Shown piece after piece: positions 33,229 to 42,105 of a stretch of DNA of 51,603 nucleotides. Numbering within the stretch: the first letter of the stretch is position 1; each line of letters opens with the position of its first letter. The notes under the pieces are model-generated. The model was not told where the DNA came from. It ran no database searches and saw nothing but the letters and a program-made list of their open reading frames with translations. The DNA is from Acidobacteriaceae bacterium (GTDB lineage Bacteria > Acidobacteriota > Terriglobia > Terriglobales > Acidobacteriaceae). The stretch lies in assembly GCA_003151155.1 (NCBI GenBank), contig PLWX01000061.1, forward strand, positions 24,705-76,307. The letters run 5' to 3'. The translations under genes were made by a program, and so were the position numbers.

Positions 33229-33645
33229 ATGGAGTCCATGGAAGCTCGAGTGAAGTGGATCGAAGACGAGCGCTTCAGCGCCGTCGCCACCAGCGGCCAT
33301 GCGGTCATCATGGACGCCAGCAACCCCAAACAGGGCAGCAGCCCGTTGGAATATCTCCTCATGGCGCTGTGCGGCTGCACTGCCTCTGACGTCGTCAGCA
33401 TCCTGAAAAAGAAGCGCGAGCCCTTCACTTCATTGGAAGTCAGCGCCGTGGGCGAACGGGCGAATGACCACCCTAAGGTTTTCACTAAGATCGCGCTCCT
33501 CTATCGCGTCGAAGGCCCGGTCTCCCGCAAGTCGGTGGAAGATGCGGTAAGGCTCTCAAAAGAGAAGTACTGCTCCGTCTCCGCGATGCTCGCCAAGACT
33601 GCCGAAATCACCACCGCCATCGCCCTCACCGCCGACAAGACGTAG
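33229..33645 (+). CDS. OsmC/Ohr-family protein
   Basis: A 138-residue OsmC-fold protein. The two conserved cysteines that form the peroxide-reducing pair in Ohr/OsmC are in LCGCTASDVV (C51 or C53) and KYCSVSAM (C121). The N-terminal SPLEYLLMALCGC block is the family signature. It could reduce organic hydroperoxides; the YhfA-like subgroup of similar size has no proven activity. ATG 33229 is the longest start; ATG 33238, three codons later, has a GGAG 3 nt upstream. It is the first of two short-spaced plus-strand genes (aminotransferase 81 nt later). Confidence 0.88.
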   Translation: MESMEARVKWIEDERFSAVATSGHAVIMDASNPKQGSSPLEYLLMALCGCTASDVVSILKKKREPFTSLEVSAVGERANDHPKVFTKIALLYRVEGPVSRKSVEDAVRLSKEKYCSVSAMLAKTAEITTAIALTADKT

Positions 33646-33726
33646 ATCACAGCACCTTCTGCCGTGCGTCACTGCGTCCGCCCGCGCTTGCGAGGGATGA
33701 TGGTCGGGCTTATCGAGGGTATAATT

Positions 33727-34926
33727 ATGAGTTTGCTTATGACGAAAACTTCTAGTGAGTTGCACTTGGCGCGTCGCATGGCCCGCCTCGGAACGGAAAC
33801 CGCTTTCGAAGTCCTGGTGCGTGCCCGCGCCCTCGAAGCCAAGGGCCACGACATCGTCCACCTTGAGATCGGTGAGCCCGACTTCGATACGCCTCGCAAC
33901 GTGGTCGACGCCGGCATCGATGCCCTCAACAAGGGCTTCACGCATTACGGCCCGTCTGCGGGCCTGCCCCTGCTTCGTCAGACCATCGCTGACGAAATCT
34001 CGGCAACGCGCGGCATTAAAGTCACACCCGAGGAAGTCGTCGTCGTGCCTGGCGGCAAGCCGATCATCTTCTTCACCATGCTGGCGCTCGCCGATGAAGG
34101 CGACGAGATCATCTATCCGAACCCCGGGTTCCCGATCTACGAGTCGATGATCAACTTCGTAGGCGCGAAGGCCGTGCCCATCCAACTGCGCGAGTCGCGC
34201 GATTTCCGGCTGGACGTCAACGAACTGAAGAAACTCATCAACGACCGCACTAAGCTGATCATCATCAACTCGCCGCAGAACCCTACCGGCGGCGTGTTAA
34301 CGAAGGAAGACATCAGCGATATCGCGCAATCGATCGGCGATCGCGACATCATGATCCTGAGCGACGAAATCTACAGTCGCCTCATCTTCCAGGGCGAGCA
34401 CCACTCCATCATGTCGATACCGGGGTTCCATGAGCGCACTATCCTCCTCGACGGCTTCTCCAAAACCTGGGCCATGACGGGATGGCGCATGGGATACGGC
34501 GTGATGCGGCCCGACCTCGCTGCACACATCTCGCGGCTGGCGACGAATTCCGTCTCCTGCACCGCCAGTTTTACCCAGATGGCCGGCGTCGAAGCGATCA
34601 AGGGCGACCAGTCTTCCGTCGACAAGATGAACAAGGCGTTCCTCGAACGCCGCGACTTCTTCATCGAGCGCGTGAACAAGATCAAAGGCTTCAGCTGCCG
34701 CTCGCCGCACGGAGCGTTCTACACCTTCCCGAATATCACCAAGACAGGATGGCCCTCGAAGAAGCTGGCTGATGCGATTCTGGAAGAGGCGGGCGTCGCG
34801 GCGTTGTCCGGGACCGCCTTCGGGGCGTTCGGCGAAGGTTACCTGCGCTTCTCCATCGCCAACTCGATCGAGAACATCGCGAAAGCGTTAGACCGCATCG
34901 ACGAATGGACCAAGCATCGGCTATAG
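33727..34926 (+). CDS. PLP-dependent class I/II aminotransferase (AspC-like)
   Basis: A 399-residue fold-type I aminotransferase, Iγ-like aspartate or aromatic aminotransferase branch. PLP Lys is K246 in DGFSKTWAMTGWRMGY. Other active-site blocks are N185 in NSPQNPTGG, D213 and Y216 in LSDEIYSRL, and the EPDFDTP block near the N-terminus. ATG 33727 is supported by GAGGG 7 nt upstream; the frame continues to 33664 without similarity. The amino donor cannot be told from sequence. A bidirectional terminator follows. Confidence 0.92.
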   Translation: MSLLMTKTSSELHLARRMARLGTETAFEVLVRARALEAKGHDIVHLEIGEPDFDTPRNVVDAGIDALNKGFTHYGPSAGLPLLRQTIADEISATRGIKVTPEEVVVVPGGKPIIFFTMLALADEGDEIIYPNPGFPIYESMINFVGAKAVPIQLRESRDFRLDVNELKKLINDRTKLIIINSPQNPTGGVLTKEDISDIAQSIGDRDIMILSDEIYSRLIFQGEHHSIMSIPGFHERTILLDGFSKTWAMTGWRMGYGVMRPDLAAHISRLATNSVSCTASFTQMAGVEAIKGDQSSVDKMNKAFLERRDFFIERVNKIKGFSCRSPHGAFYTFPNITKTGWPSKKLADAILEEAGVAALSGTAFGAFGEGYLRFSIANSIENIAKALDRIDEWTKHRL

Positions 34927-34942
34927 ATATTCCTGAGCAATA

Positions 34943-34972
34943 AAAAGGGACGGCCTCAGCGCCGTCCCTTTT
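34943..34972. terminator. Bidirectional terminator between aminotransferase and TPR genes
   Basis: A perfect 12-bp stem (aaaagggacggc / gccgtccctttt) with a 6-nt loop, and A- and T-runs on both sides, so it can stop transcription from either strand. It lies between the convergent genes ending at 34926 and 34996. Confidence 0.9.
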
Positions 34973-34995
34973 CGGAAGTAGTGCTGTGCTGCGTG

Positions 34996-36618
34996 CTACT
35001 CTCCGGTCACCGTCTCGCTCTTCACCATTTCCCGAGCATGCGTCAGCTCCGAACGCGTCCCATCCGCATCTTTGCAGTTCGCCAGCAACTGCTTGTAGTA
35101 AGCGACGGCCTCTTCGTGTTGCTCCGCGACTTCTGCCGCCTTCGCCGCGCCATACAGCCCGTTAAAGCGGTTCGGGTCCGTCTTCAGCGACGCGCGATAT
35201 TGCTCCAGCGCTTCTTTCGGACGCTTCAATTCGAGCAACATCTCGGCATACATCTCACGCGCCGGCAACTCCACTTCGCCCTTACCCACTGCATCCTGCC
35301 GCTCGATCACCGGTTGCAACAATGCAAAGGCCTCGTCGTTCTTGTCTTCCGCATATGCCAGCCATGCCTTGCCTTCGTTCAGGTCGGTGTTGACGGTCCG
35401 CTTTTCCTTGCTCGGATTTTCCTTCTCATCCTCCAGCACTGCCGCCTGCAGCTTCTCCACCGCTTGCTTCGCTGCCGGCACGTCTTTCAGGTGTCCCGCT
35501 CCTACCGCCTGCGCCCAGTAGGTCATCTCTTTCATGCCTGCCTTCGAGCCTTCGGTGGGCTGCAACGATTCCGCTCGCTTCCAATCTTTGGTTTCTATCG
35601 CGACCATCGCGGGGAAATGGGCTTGCACGTAGTAGTAGTAACCCTCACGCCCGTGTCCGTAGCCCCGGTTCGTCATCGCCACGGCTTCGGTTTCCACCGC
35701 ACGCGCCTTCTCATCCTGTCCCGATTGCAGGTACGCATACATCAAAAAGTCCATGGGATGCAGTTGGTATTCGGTCGCCTCGCCGGCCTTCTTCGCCACT
35801 TCAATCGCTGCCAGGTTCGACTGGATCGACTCATCCCACAGTCCCAGACGCGCGAAAATGTGCGAAGGCATATGCACCGCGTGCGCCGATCCCGGCGCGA
35901 TCTTCGCATATTGCCGCGCTGCCGCCAGTGCCTCCGGCGCCATCTTCGGATTGTCGCTGGCATGAATGATGTAGTGCGTTACCCCAGGATGGTTAGGATC
36001 CTTCGCCAGCACCTCATTCAAAATCGCTACGGCTTTCCTGGCGTGCGAAAGGGAAGTGTCGCTCGGCGATTCCGATCCGAGGAGCGAAAGCGCATAGAAG
36101 ATCGCCGCCTCTTCGTCTTCTGGGTGAGTTGTGTGCAGCTTCTCCATCGCATTCGAGTAAGTGTCGGCGCGGTCTTCGGTCAGTTGATCGCCCGGCTTAT
36201 AAAAAGCTCCCAGGGCTTCGAGGTACTCGCCCTCGCGCGGGCTCTTCTCTTTCGCTGCATTACCCTTCTCTATCAGCTTCCACCCTTCCGTTAAATCTTC
36301 TTTTGACGGATTGTTCCAAAGCGGATGGTAGAGCGACATCGCTTCACCCCAATACGCGATCGCGCATCCCGGGTCCTGCTGCTGCACCTTGTGAAACTGG
36401 GCCTCCGCTGTCCCGTATTCGAAGGAATGTAGCTCCGCGACGCCTAGCTGAAACCCAGTCTGTGCTTCCGGCGAGCAGGAGGTCTGAAAGTGAATCTCTC
36501 CGAAGTTAGCCGGGGGTTCGCCTTTGCCGGTGCCGCCATGATGTTCGTGTTGCGCAACCGCCGTAAGCGAGGCGACGAGCACAACCGCGCAGAGAACAAA
36601 GTCCGAACGGATTCGCAT
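34996..36618 (-). CDS. Exported TPR-repeat protein
   Basis: A 540-residue periplasmic or surface protein. ATG 36618 (MRIRSDFVLCAVVL) is preferred over a start at 36639 because AAGGAG lies 5 nt upstream and the signal peptide then has a normal length. A His/Gly-rich post-cleavage segment (HEHHGGTGKGE) may bind metal. The body is made of helical TPR-like repeats with the acidobacterial block HAVHMPSHIFARLGLWDES. It is a common architecture of unknown specific role, probably protein-protein interaction in the envelope. The receiver-domain gene lies 84 nt upstream on the same strand. Confidence 0.8.
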   Translation of the reverse strand: MRIRSDFVLCAVVLVASLTAVAQHEHHGGTGKGEPPANFGEIHFQTSCSPEAQTGFQLGVAELHSFEYGTAEAQFHKVQQQDPGCAIAYWGEAMSLYHPLWNNPSKEDLTEGWKLIEKGNAAKEKSPREGEYLEALGAFYKPGDQLTEDRADTYSNAMEKLHTTHPEDEEAAIFYALSLLGSESPSDTSLSHARKAVAILNEVLAKDPNHPGVTHYIIHASDNPKMAPEALAAARQYAKIAPGSAHAVHMPSHIFARLGLWDESIQSNLAAIEVAKKAGEATEYQLHPMDFLMYAYLQSGQDEKARAVETEAVAMTNRGYGHGREGYYYYVQAHFPAMVAIETKDWKRAESLQPTEGSKAGMKEMTYWAQAVGAGHLKDVPAAKQAVEKLQAAVLEDEKENPSKEKRTVNTDLNEGKAWLAYAEDKNDEAFALLQPVIERQDAVGKGEVELPAREMYAEMLLELKRPKEALEQYRASLKTDPNRFNGLYGAAKAAEVAEQHEEAVAYYKQLLANCKDADGTRSELTHAREMVKSETVTGE

Positions 36619-36702
36619 GATCACTCCTTGATCGAGCACACTTTGGGGCTTGGAATTTTTATCATAAGAGCCGGAAGCGTGGAGCAGAAACGATGCGAAC
36701 GC

Positions 36703-37077
36703 TTAGGCGGTGGTCGGCGAAAGCAGGTCGTTCACCTTTGCGATGAAGCCTTCCGGCCCTTCATCCTGCCGAATGATTTCGTCCGGACAATCCGTGTGCA
36801 GATAGACGTGGTATCCCGTCATCAGCGCGACGGACAGCTTTGGGTTGTTCTGCTTGATCTCTTCACACAACTGGAGGGCGGTGTCGTGTGCCTTCTGCGC
36901 ATCTACGATCACCAGGTCGCAAACAAACTGTTGCGCTCGCTGGCGCGCGGCTTTCACGCTCTCAACAATGTCAACCGAATACCCGTACCGCTCGAGAATG
37001 GCCTTACGACTCGCGACGAGATAGGGATCGTCCTGGATCAGAATGATGTGCTGCTTAGGCCGGGGCATTGGCTTCAT
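36703..37077 (-). CDS. Stand-alone receiver-domain protein lacking the KP lysine
   Basis: A 124-residue CheY-like single-domain protein. The acidic pair is D16/D17 (IQDDPY), the phosphoacceptor is D59 in VIVDAQ, and the switch Thr is T87 (LMTGYH). At the position of the conserved Lys-Pro near the end of beta-5 the sequence reads GPEGFIAKV, so the catalytic Lys that contacts the phosphoryl group is missing. It may be a phosphorylation-poor pseudo-receiver, or the loop may be rearranged. No histidine kinase is adjacent, and the output partner is unknown. It is divergent from transketolase. Confidence 0.78.
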   Translation of the reverse strand: MKPMPRPKQHIILIQDDPYLVASRKAILERYGYSVDIVESVKAARQRAQQFVCDLVIVDAQKAHDTALQLCEEIKQNNPKLSVALMTGYHVYLHTDCPDEIIRQDEGPEGFIAKVNDLLSPTTA

Positions 37078-37305
37078 AGTACCGTATCGCGCAGCTCACC
37101 GAACAGTGCTTTGTGATAAGCGGGAAGGTCGATCATCTCTTCGCGCAGCATTATTTTCCTCGACCAGACTACCCGCTGATGAGTGGCAAGCAATTGAAAC
37201 GGAAGGCCTTAGCCAAAGAAGAATCCCTCTGTGCACCCTATCACACATCTCCCGGTGATAACGGTCACTGTCCGAAAACCCGGGCCGACATACGCTCTTC
37301 ACGCC

Positions 37306-39372
37306 ATGGCGCTTATCGATTCCACGACCTCGAAAATCCTCCGCCGTTACACCCCCGACGAACTGAAAACCCAGGCGAACCTCATGCGCGGCTACAACTT
37401 GGTCGCCCTCTGCGCCGCTGGCTCCGGTCATGCCGGAGGTACGCTGTCCATCATGGACATCACCGCTGCCCTCTATCTCGATGTCGCCGACCACGATCCG
37501 AAGAATCCTAACTGGCCCGAGCGCGATCGCATCTTCTGGTCCGCCGGACACAAAGCGCCCGCCCTTTACGTCGGCCTCGCTTTCGCCGGATTCTGCAATC
37601 GCGACGATGTCGTGACTCTGCGCAAGCTCTACTCTCCGTTCCAAGGCCACCCGCATTGGCTGAAGCTGCCGGGTGTCGAAGCCTCCACCGGATCGTTGGG
37701 GCAAGGCTTGAGCGTCGCGGTTGGTTCCGCGCTCGCCTGTCGTCTCGATGGCCGCCGCAACAAGATTTTCTGCATCATGGGCGACGGTGAACAGCAGGAA
37801 GGCAGCGTATGGGAAGCTGCCATGGAAGCCGCCCACTACAAGCTCGATAACCTGATCGCCATCATCGACGTCAACCGTCTCCAAATCGACGGCGCCGTCT
37901 CCGACGTGATGAACGTCGCACCCTTGGCCGAGAAGTACAAGGCTTTCGGATGGCTGGTGATCGACATCGATGGCCACAACATGGAACAGGTGGTCAACGG
38001 TCTCAACCAGGCACGTAACAACGAAGGTTCTGGCAAGCCGACGGTGCTCCTCGCACACACTGTGAAGGGCAAGGGCGTCAGCTTCATGGAGAATATCGCC
38101 GGATGGCACGGCAAAGCCCCGAACTTCGATGAGCTCGTGAAGTCCTTGAATGAGCTCGGCATCGAACAAGCCATTCCCTACGCCGCGCTCCTCGAAAACG
38201 CCAAGCGTTACCAGGCGGATGTCGACAAGAAGCTTGCGGCGAAGATGCCGCAGTTCGGCAAGAACTATTGGTGGAACTCCGGCACCACGATGACTGCCGC
38301 CATGAAGCCCACCCGCATGGGTTTCGGTGAGAGCCTCTCCGAAAGCGGCAAGGACGACCGCGTCGTCTGCCTCGGTCTCGATATCTCCGGTTCGATCACG
38401 ATCAGCGAGTTTTATGCCAAGCATCCCGAACGCAAGAACCGCTGGCTCAGCATGGGCATCGCCGAACAATCCGCGACCTCTGCTGCCGCCGGGTTGGCGC
38501 GGGAAGGGAAGCTGCCCGTCTTCGGCACCTACGCCACTTTCGCGGCCGCCCGCAACCTCGACCAGATCCGCGTGTCCATCTGCTACGGCAACTTCAACGT
38601 GATGATCGCCGGAGCACACGGTGGCGTTTCCGTGGGCCCCGATGGCGCGACGCATCAAGCTCTTGAAGATCTCTTCGCCATGTGCGGTCTGCCGAATATG
38701 ACGGTCGTCGTTCCCTGCGATTCCGTAGAAGCGAAGAAAGCTACCGACTACCTGCTGTTGAAGCACGTCGGCCCGAAGTACGTTCGCTTCGCTCGCGAAG
38801 CCACGCCGATCGTTTCCACCCTCGATACGCCGTTTGAGTTCGGCAAGGCAAATGTCATTCGCCTCCGCAGTGAGTCCGAGAACTTCCTCAACGCCTTCAC
38901 CACCGAACTTGCCGACGACTATCGCAACGAAAACGAAGACCTCTCCATCATCGCTTGTGGCCCCATGGTTCCCGAGGCGATGCGTGCAGCGTGGATCCTG
39001 AAGCAGGAGTTCGGCTACGAAACCCGCGTCATCAACATGCACACCCTGAAGCCGCTCGATCGCCGCACCGTCCTTCGGGCTGCGCTCGACACTCGCGTCG
39101 TGATCACCGCTGAAGAGCACCAGATCGGCGCACTCTCGGGAATGGTCGCCAGTATTATTTCTTCGGCACCGGCATTATTCGACGTACCGGTGATCACCGG
39201 CGCGATCGGCGTAAAGGACCGCTTCGGCGATTCCGGGGCGCCCTGGGAATTGATCAAGGAGTTCGAAGTCTCCGCCGAACACATCGCCCAACAGGCTGCC
39301 TCGCTCGTGCTGCTGAAGAAGAAGAAGGAAGCGGAACTGAGCGAGCTGTCACTTTCTGGCGTGGCTCGATAG
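37306..39372 (+). CDS. tkt: Transketolase
   Basis: A 688-residue thiamine-diphosphate enzyme moving two-carbon units in the pentose phosphate pathway. TPP-binding motif GDGEQQEGSVWEAAMEAA ends in the Asn-bearing DVNRLQIDG. The GSGHAGG and HKAPALYVGL blocks belong to the first half, and GIAEQSATSAAAGLA with its TPP-contacting Glu belongs to the pyrimidine half. The C-terminal domain is complete. ATG 37306 is chosen, as the frame upstream to GTG 37231 has no similarity; no clear Shine-Dalgarno precedes it. The order of halves is that of single-chain transketolases, with some flavour of the split transketolases. A hydroxyacid dehydrogenase follows after a 69-bp gap with a hairpin. Confidence 0.95.
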   Translation: MALIDSTTSKILRRYTPDELKTQANLMRGYNLVALCAAGSGHAGGTLSIMDITAALYLDVADHDPKNPNWPERDRIFWSAGHKAPALYVGLAFAGFCNRDDVVTLRKLYSPFQGHPHWLKLPGVEASTGSLGQGLSVAVGSALACRLDGRRNKIFCIMGDGEQQEGSVWEAAMEAAHYKLDNLIAIIDVNRLQIDGAVSDVMNVAPLAEKYKAFGWLVIDIDGHNMEQVVNGLNQARNNEGSGKPTVLLAHTVKGKGVSFMENIAGWHGKAPNFDELVKSLNELGIEQAIPYAALLENAKRYQADVDKKLAAKMPQFGKNYWWNSGTTMTAAMKPTRMGFGESLSESGKDDRVVCLGLDISGSITISEFYAKHPERKNRWLSMGIAEQSATSAAAGLAREGKLPVFGTYATFAAARNLDQIRVSICYGNFNVMIAGAHGGVSVGPDGATHQALEDLFAMCGLPNMTVVVPCDSVEAKKATDYLLLKHVGPKYVRFAREATPIVSTLDTPFEFGKANVIRLRSESENFLNAFTTELADDYRNENEDLSIIACGPMVPEAMRAAWILKQEFGYETRVINMHTLKPLDRRTVLRAALDTRVVITAEEHQIGALSGMVASIISSAPALFDVPVITGAIGVKDRFGDSGAPWELIKEFEVSAEHIAQQAASLVLLKKKKEAELSELSLSGVAR

Positions 39373-39384
39373 CAATCGCTATAA

Positions 39385-39440
39385 TTCGGGAAATCCCTGC
39401 TTCGTCTCTTGCAATCGTACATAGACAGAGATTTCCCGAA
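39385..39440 (+). promoter_or_regulatory. Long-loop inverted repeat ending at the dehydrogenase start codon
   Basis: ttcgggaaatc (39385-39395) and gatttcccgaa (39430-39440) form an 11-bp perfect stem around a 34-nt loop, and the ATG begins at 39442. The right arm lies where a ribosome-binding site should be. A TATAAT-like hexamer (39380-39385) overlaps the left arm, so a start site near 39392 would cut the stem, while read-through RNA from tkt would carry it whole. Confidence 0.5.
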
Positions 39441-39441
39441 G

Positions 39442-40560
39442 ATGCCTGATAAATCTTTTCGCGTTTTTGCCACCTGCGACATCGGCCAGCCCGCGCTCGA
39501 AATCCTTCGCCAACGCGGCTACCAGCTCGAAGTCTATCCCGACGCCGATCCGCCACCGAAATCATTGATCATCGAAAAGGTGAAGAGCGGTGTAGACGGC
39601 CTCATCACCACGCTGCGCGACAAGATCGATGCCGAGGTCTTCGCCGCCGGCAACGGTCATCTCAAGGTCGTCGCGCAACTCGCCGTCGGCTTCGACAACA
39701 TCAACCGCGCCGACGCCAACGTCCACAAGGTTCCATTTACAAATACGGCGGACGTCCTGACCGAAGCCACCGCCGAGTTCGCCTTCTTCACCATGGCCGC
39801 CGCCGCGCGACGCCTCTGGACTGCCGAGAAACTTGTTCGCGAGCAGAAGTGGGGAACCTGGCATCCGTTTCTACCGTTCCTTGGCGACGAAGTCACCGGC
39901 AAGACCGTCGCCATCATCGGTACCGGCCGCATCGGCCTCGCGATGATCAAGAAGTGTTCCGGCTTCGACATGGACATCCTCTGCTACGACGCCGCCTATC
40001 AGAACAAGGATTACATCGCCGCCATTCAGCGCGTCATGGACCTTCGCTTCGACACCGACATCCAGAAGCAGCGCACTACCATCCGCTACGTGGATTTGCA
40101 GGAAGCCCTCAGCTTCTCCGACTTCATCAGCATTCACGTCCCGCTGATTCGCGAAGGCGAAGGCGGTACACCGACCCATCACCTCATCAACGATAAAACT
40201 CTGCGCTGGATGAAGCCCACCGCTTATCTCGTAAACACCTCGCGTGGTCCCGTCGTCGACGAGGTCGCAATTGCTCAGGCGTTGAAAGGAAAGCGTCTTG
40301 GCGGCGCGGCACTCGATGTCTTCGAGAAAGAACCATTGCCGAGTGATTCACCATTGCGCGATCCCGCGATCGAAGACACCTGTCGCTTGTACCCGCATTT
40401 CGCCAGCGCAGGCCGCATCACGCGCCTCGACCCCCATCCCGATAAAGGCATGGCCGGCCGTTGTGTGCAGGGTTTAATTGATGTGCTGGAGAAAAACTAC
40501 GGAGGCGACATCCAGCAGATGCCGTACGTAGTGAATAAAGAAGCCTTCAAGAGGGATTGA
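39442..40560 (+). CDS. D-isomer-specific 2-hydroxyacid dehydrogenase
   Basis: A 372-residue NAD(P)-dependent oxidoreductase of the D-lactate/phosphoglycerate dehydrogenase family. The Rossmann motif is GTGRIG (160-165), the catalytic Arg is in NTSRGPVVDE, the Glu in DVFEKEPLP and the His in YPHFASA. The C-terminal half carries a longer insertion than usual after the Rossmann beta-strand (NKDYIAAIQRVMDLRF). There is no ACT domain, so serine-pathway SerA is less likely than a glyoxylate/hydroxypyruvate or other reductase. ATG 39442 gives the family-typical N-terminus (SFRVFATCDIG). Cotranscription with tkt is possible despite the hairpin. Confidence 0.9.
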   Translation: MPDKSFRVFATCDIGQPALEILRQRGYQLEVYPDADPPPKSLIIEKVKSGVDGLITTLRDKIDAEVFAAGNGHLKVVAQLAVGFDNINRADANVHKVPFTNTADVLTEATAEFAFFTMAAAARRLWTAEKLVREQKWGTWHPFLPFLGDEVTGKTVAIIGTGRIGLAMIKKCSGFDMDILCYDAAYQNKDYIAAIQRVMDLRFDTDIQKQRTTIRYVDLQEALSFSDFISIHVPLIREGEGGTPTHHLINDKTLRWMKPTAYLVNTSRGPVVDEVAIAQALKGKRLGGAALDVFEKEPLPSDSPLRDPAIEDTCRLYPHFASAGRITRLDPHPDKGMAGRCVQGLIDVLEKNYGGDIQQMPYVVNKEAFKRD

Positions 40561-40567
40561 CCGAATT

Positions 40568-40677
40568 AACCACAGAGGACACAGAGGTTCTCAGTGGTGA
40601 GCTTCGAAGCTGCGGGGGAGGCACGCGAACAAGAACAACGCCCCAAATCCTCCGCGCCCTCTGCGTCCTCTGTGGTT
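40568..40677. repeat. MITE-like palindromic element with 20-bp inverted ends
   Basis: The ends aaccacagaggacacagagg (40568-40587) and cctctgcgtcctctgtggtt (40658-40677) are inverted copies with one mismatch in 20. They enclose 70 bp of non-coding sequence. The 'accacagaggacacagagg' type of terminal repeat is widespread in bacterial intergenic regions. It has no gene, and is presumably mobilised in trans or a relic. It lies between convergent genes. Confidence 0.75.
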
Positions 40678-40683
40678 GGAGAT

Positions 40684-41379
40684 TTAGCGCTTAACCATAG
40701 CGCCAAGCAGCGACTCGAAGATCCTGAATCCATCCGTCATCCCGAGTTCGTTCTCGCTCGCGCGTTCCGGGTGCGGCATCATGCCGAGCACATTGCGGCC
40801 TTCGTTGCAGATGCCCGCGATGTTGTCGATCGATCCATTCGGATTCGCCTCGCGCGTAATCTGCCCATCGGGCGTAGCGTAACGGAAGACGATGCGATCT
40901 TGTTCTTTGAGTTGACGTAGCGTCGCATCGTCACAGAAGTAATTGCCTTCCATGTGCCCGATCGGAATCTGCATCACGTCACCCTTCTTCAATCCCTGGG
41001 TGAACGGCGTATCCGTGCTCTCGACGCGCACGTGGACTGGCTTGCAGATGTACTTCAGCCCTTCATTACGCAGCAGCGCGCCTGGCAGCAGCCCCGACTC
41101 AGTCAGAATCTGGAAGCCGTTACAGATGCCGATCACTAAGCCGCCTTTGTCGGCGAACTTGCGAACCGACTCCATCACCGGCGAAAACTTGGCAATCGCA
41201 CCCGTTCGCAGGTAGTCGCCATACGCGAATCCTCCCGGAACCACGATGGCATCGCAGTTCTGCAGGTCGTGCGATTCGTGCCAAAGGAAGGTTACGGGCT
41301 GTTTTGCGACCTGGCCTAAGACCCAGTGCGCGTCGTGGTCGCAGTTAGAGCCTGGAAAGATGATCACGCCAAATTTCAT
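40684..41379 (-). CDS. purQ: Phosphoribosylformylglycinamidine synthase, glutaminase subunit
   Basis: A 231-residue glutamine amidotransferase providing ammonia to PurL in purine synthesis. The nucleophile is C86 in GICNGFQ, and the His-Glu pair is in [10 protein letters not shown]. Family start [14 protein letters not shown] places the start at ATG 41379 (GGGG 6 nt upstream); the frame continues to 41418 without similarity. No purS or purL is within the window. It lies downstream of nothing on its strand, so it is likely expressed singly. Confidence 0.96.
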   Translation of the reverse strand: MKFGVIIFPGSNCDHDAHWVLGQVAKQPVTFLWHESHDLQNCDAIVVPGGFAYGDYLRTGAIAKFSPVMESVRKFADKGGLVIGICNGFQILTESGLLPGALLRNEGLKYICKPVHVRVESTDTPFTQGLKKGDVMQIPIGHMEGNYFCDDATLRQLKEQDRIVFRYATPDGQITREANPNGSIDNIAGICNEGRNVLGMMPHPERASENELGMTDGFRIFESLLGAMVKR

Positions 41380-41487
41380 GCGATTCCCCGCGCTTGAAGG
41401 TACCTTTGAGTTTAGCATGTGAATTCAACCCCCTCCGGGCTCCGAGAACTCTGAAACAGAGCCCTCAACCGCAGCATCTAATCTCCT

Positions 41488-42030
41488 ATGCAGATCAACA
41501 GTCACGTTCGGGTCACTGCCCGCTCGCTCAAGCGATGGTTCGTGGCCCAAAGCCTCGACTCACTCTGCGTGGCCCTGCTCTGGCTCGCTGGGTTACTCGT
41601 CCTCGGTGTCCCTTGGGCGCCTCTGTGGGCGATCCTCGCCGCCGGCTTCCACTTCATCCCCACCATCGGTGGCGTGCTCTCTTTGCTCGGTCCGTTAGCT
41701 GCGACGTTGATCGACGGCAAAGGCTTGACGGGTACAACCTACCTGCTCGGCCTTTATGCCGTCGTCATGGTGATCGATGGATTGGTTCTTCAGCCGATCC
41801 TCACGCGCCGCGTGGCGAAGGTTCCTATCTGGGCCTCGATTCTCGTTCCGCTCGTGCTCGGTTTTTTCTTTAACTTCTGGGGCGTACTCCTTTCCGCGCC
41901 GCTGCTCGCGGTCTTCTACGGCCTTCGCGCCCATCGCAGAGAACTGCGTCAATTGCCGCCCGTGGAGATTATTCCTCCCGAGCTCGGCTCACATCGTCGC
42001 GATGAACCACCCACCATCATCGAAGGCTGA
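41488..42030 (+). CDS. Half-length AI-2E (PerM)-type permease
   Basis: A 180-residue membrane protein with about five hydrophobic segments. It corresponds to the C-terminal half of AI-2E/PerM-family proteins, which are usually around 350 residues: the FIPTIGGVLSLLGPLAATLI block, LVLQPILTRRVAKVP and a final LLSAPLLAVFYGL are the typical end. The N-terminal half is missing, and the 68 bp upstream contain no trace of it. It could be a genuine short subfamily, a relic, or one part of a two-gene permease. The function cannot be stated. Confidence 0.72.
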   Translation: MQINSHVRVTARSLKRWFVAQSLDSLCVALLWLAGLLVLGVPWAPLWAILAAGFHFIPTIGGVLSLLGPLAATLIDGKGLTGTTYLLGLYAVVMVIDGLVLQPILTRRVAKVPIWASILVPLVLGFFFNFWGVLLSAPLLAVFYGLRAHRRELRQLPPVEIIPPELGSHRRDEPPTIIEG

Positions 42031-42105
42031 ACTTCCCCGGTTGACTCCATCCCGCCAGCGCCGTACGCTATCTCGCTTTGTGTTGCATTCCCCCAGGAGA
42101 GCATC

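Noticed and set aside
34981-36294. 437-codon plus-strand frame across the TPR protein
   Set aside because: Composition (Arg/Leu/His-rich) is that of an antisense shadow. The minus-strand TPR protein has a signal peptide and a good Shine-Dalgarno sequence.
37096-39120. 674-codon open frame on the minus strand antisense to transketolase
   Set aside because: It is a shadow of the high-GC, strongly biased tkt gene. It has no family similarity, no ribosome-binding site, and lies fully within a certain gene.
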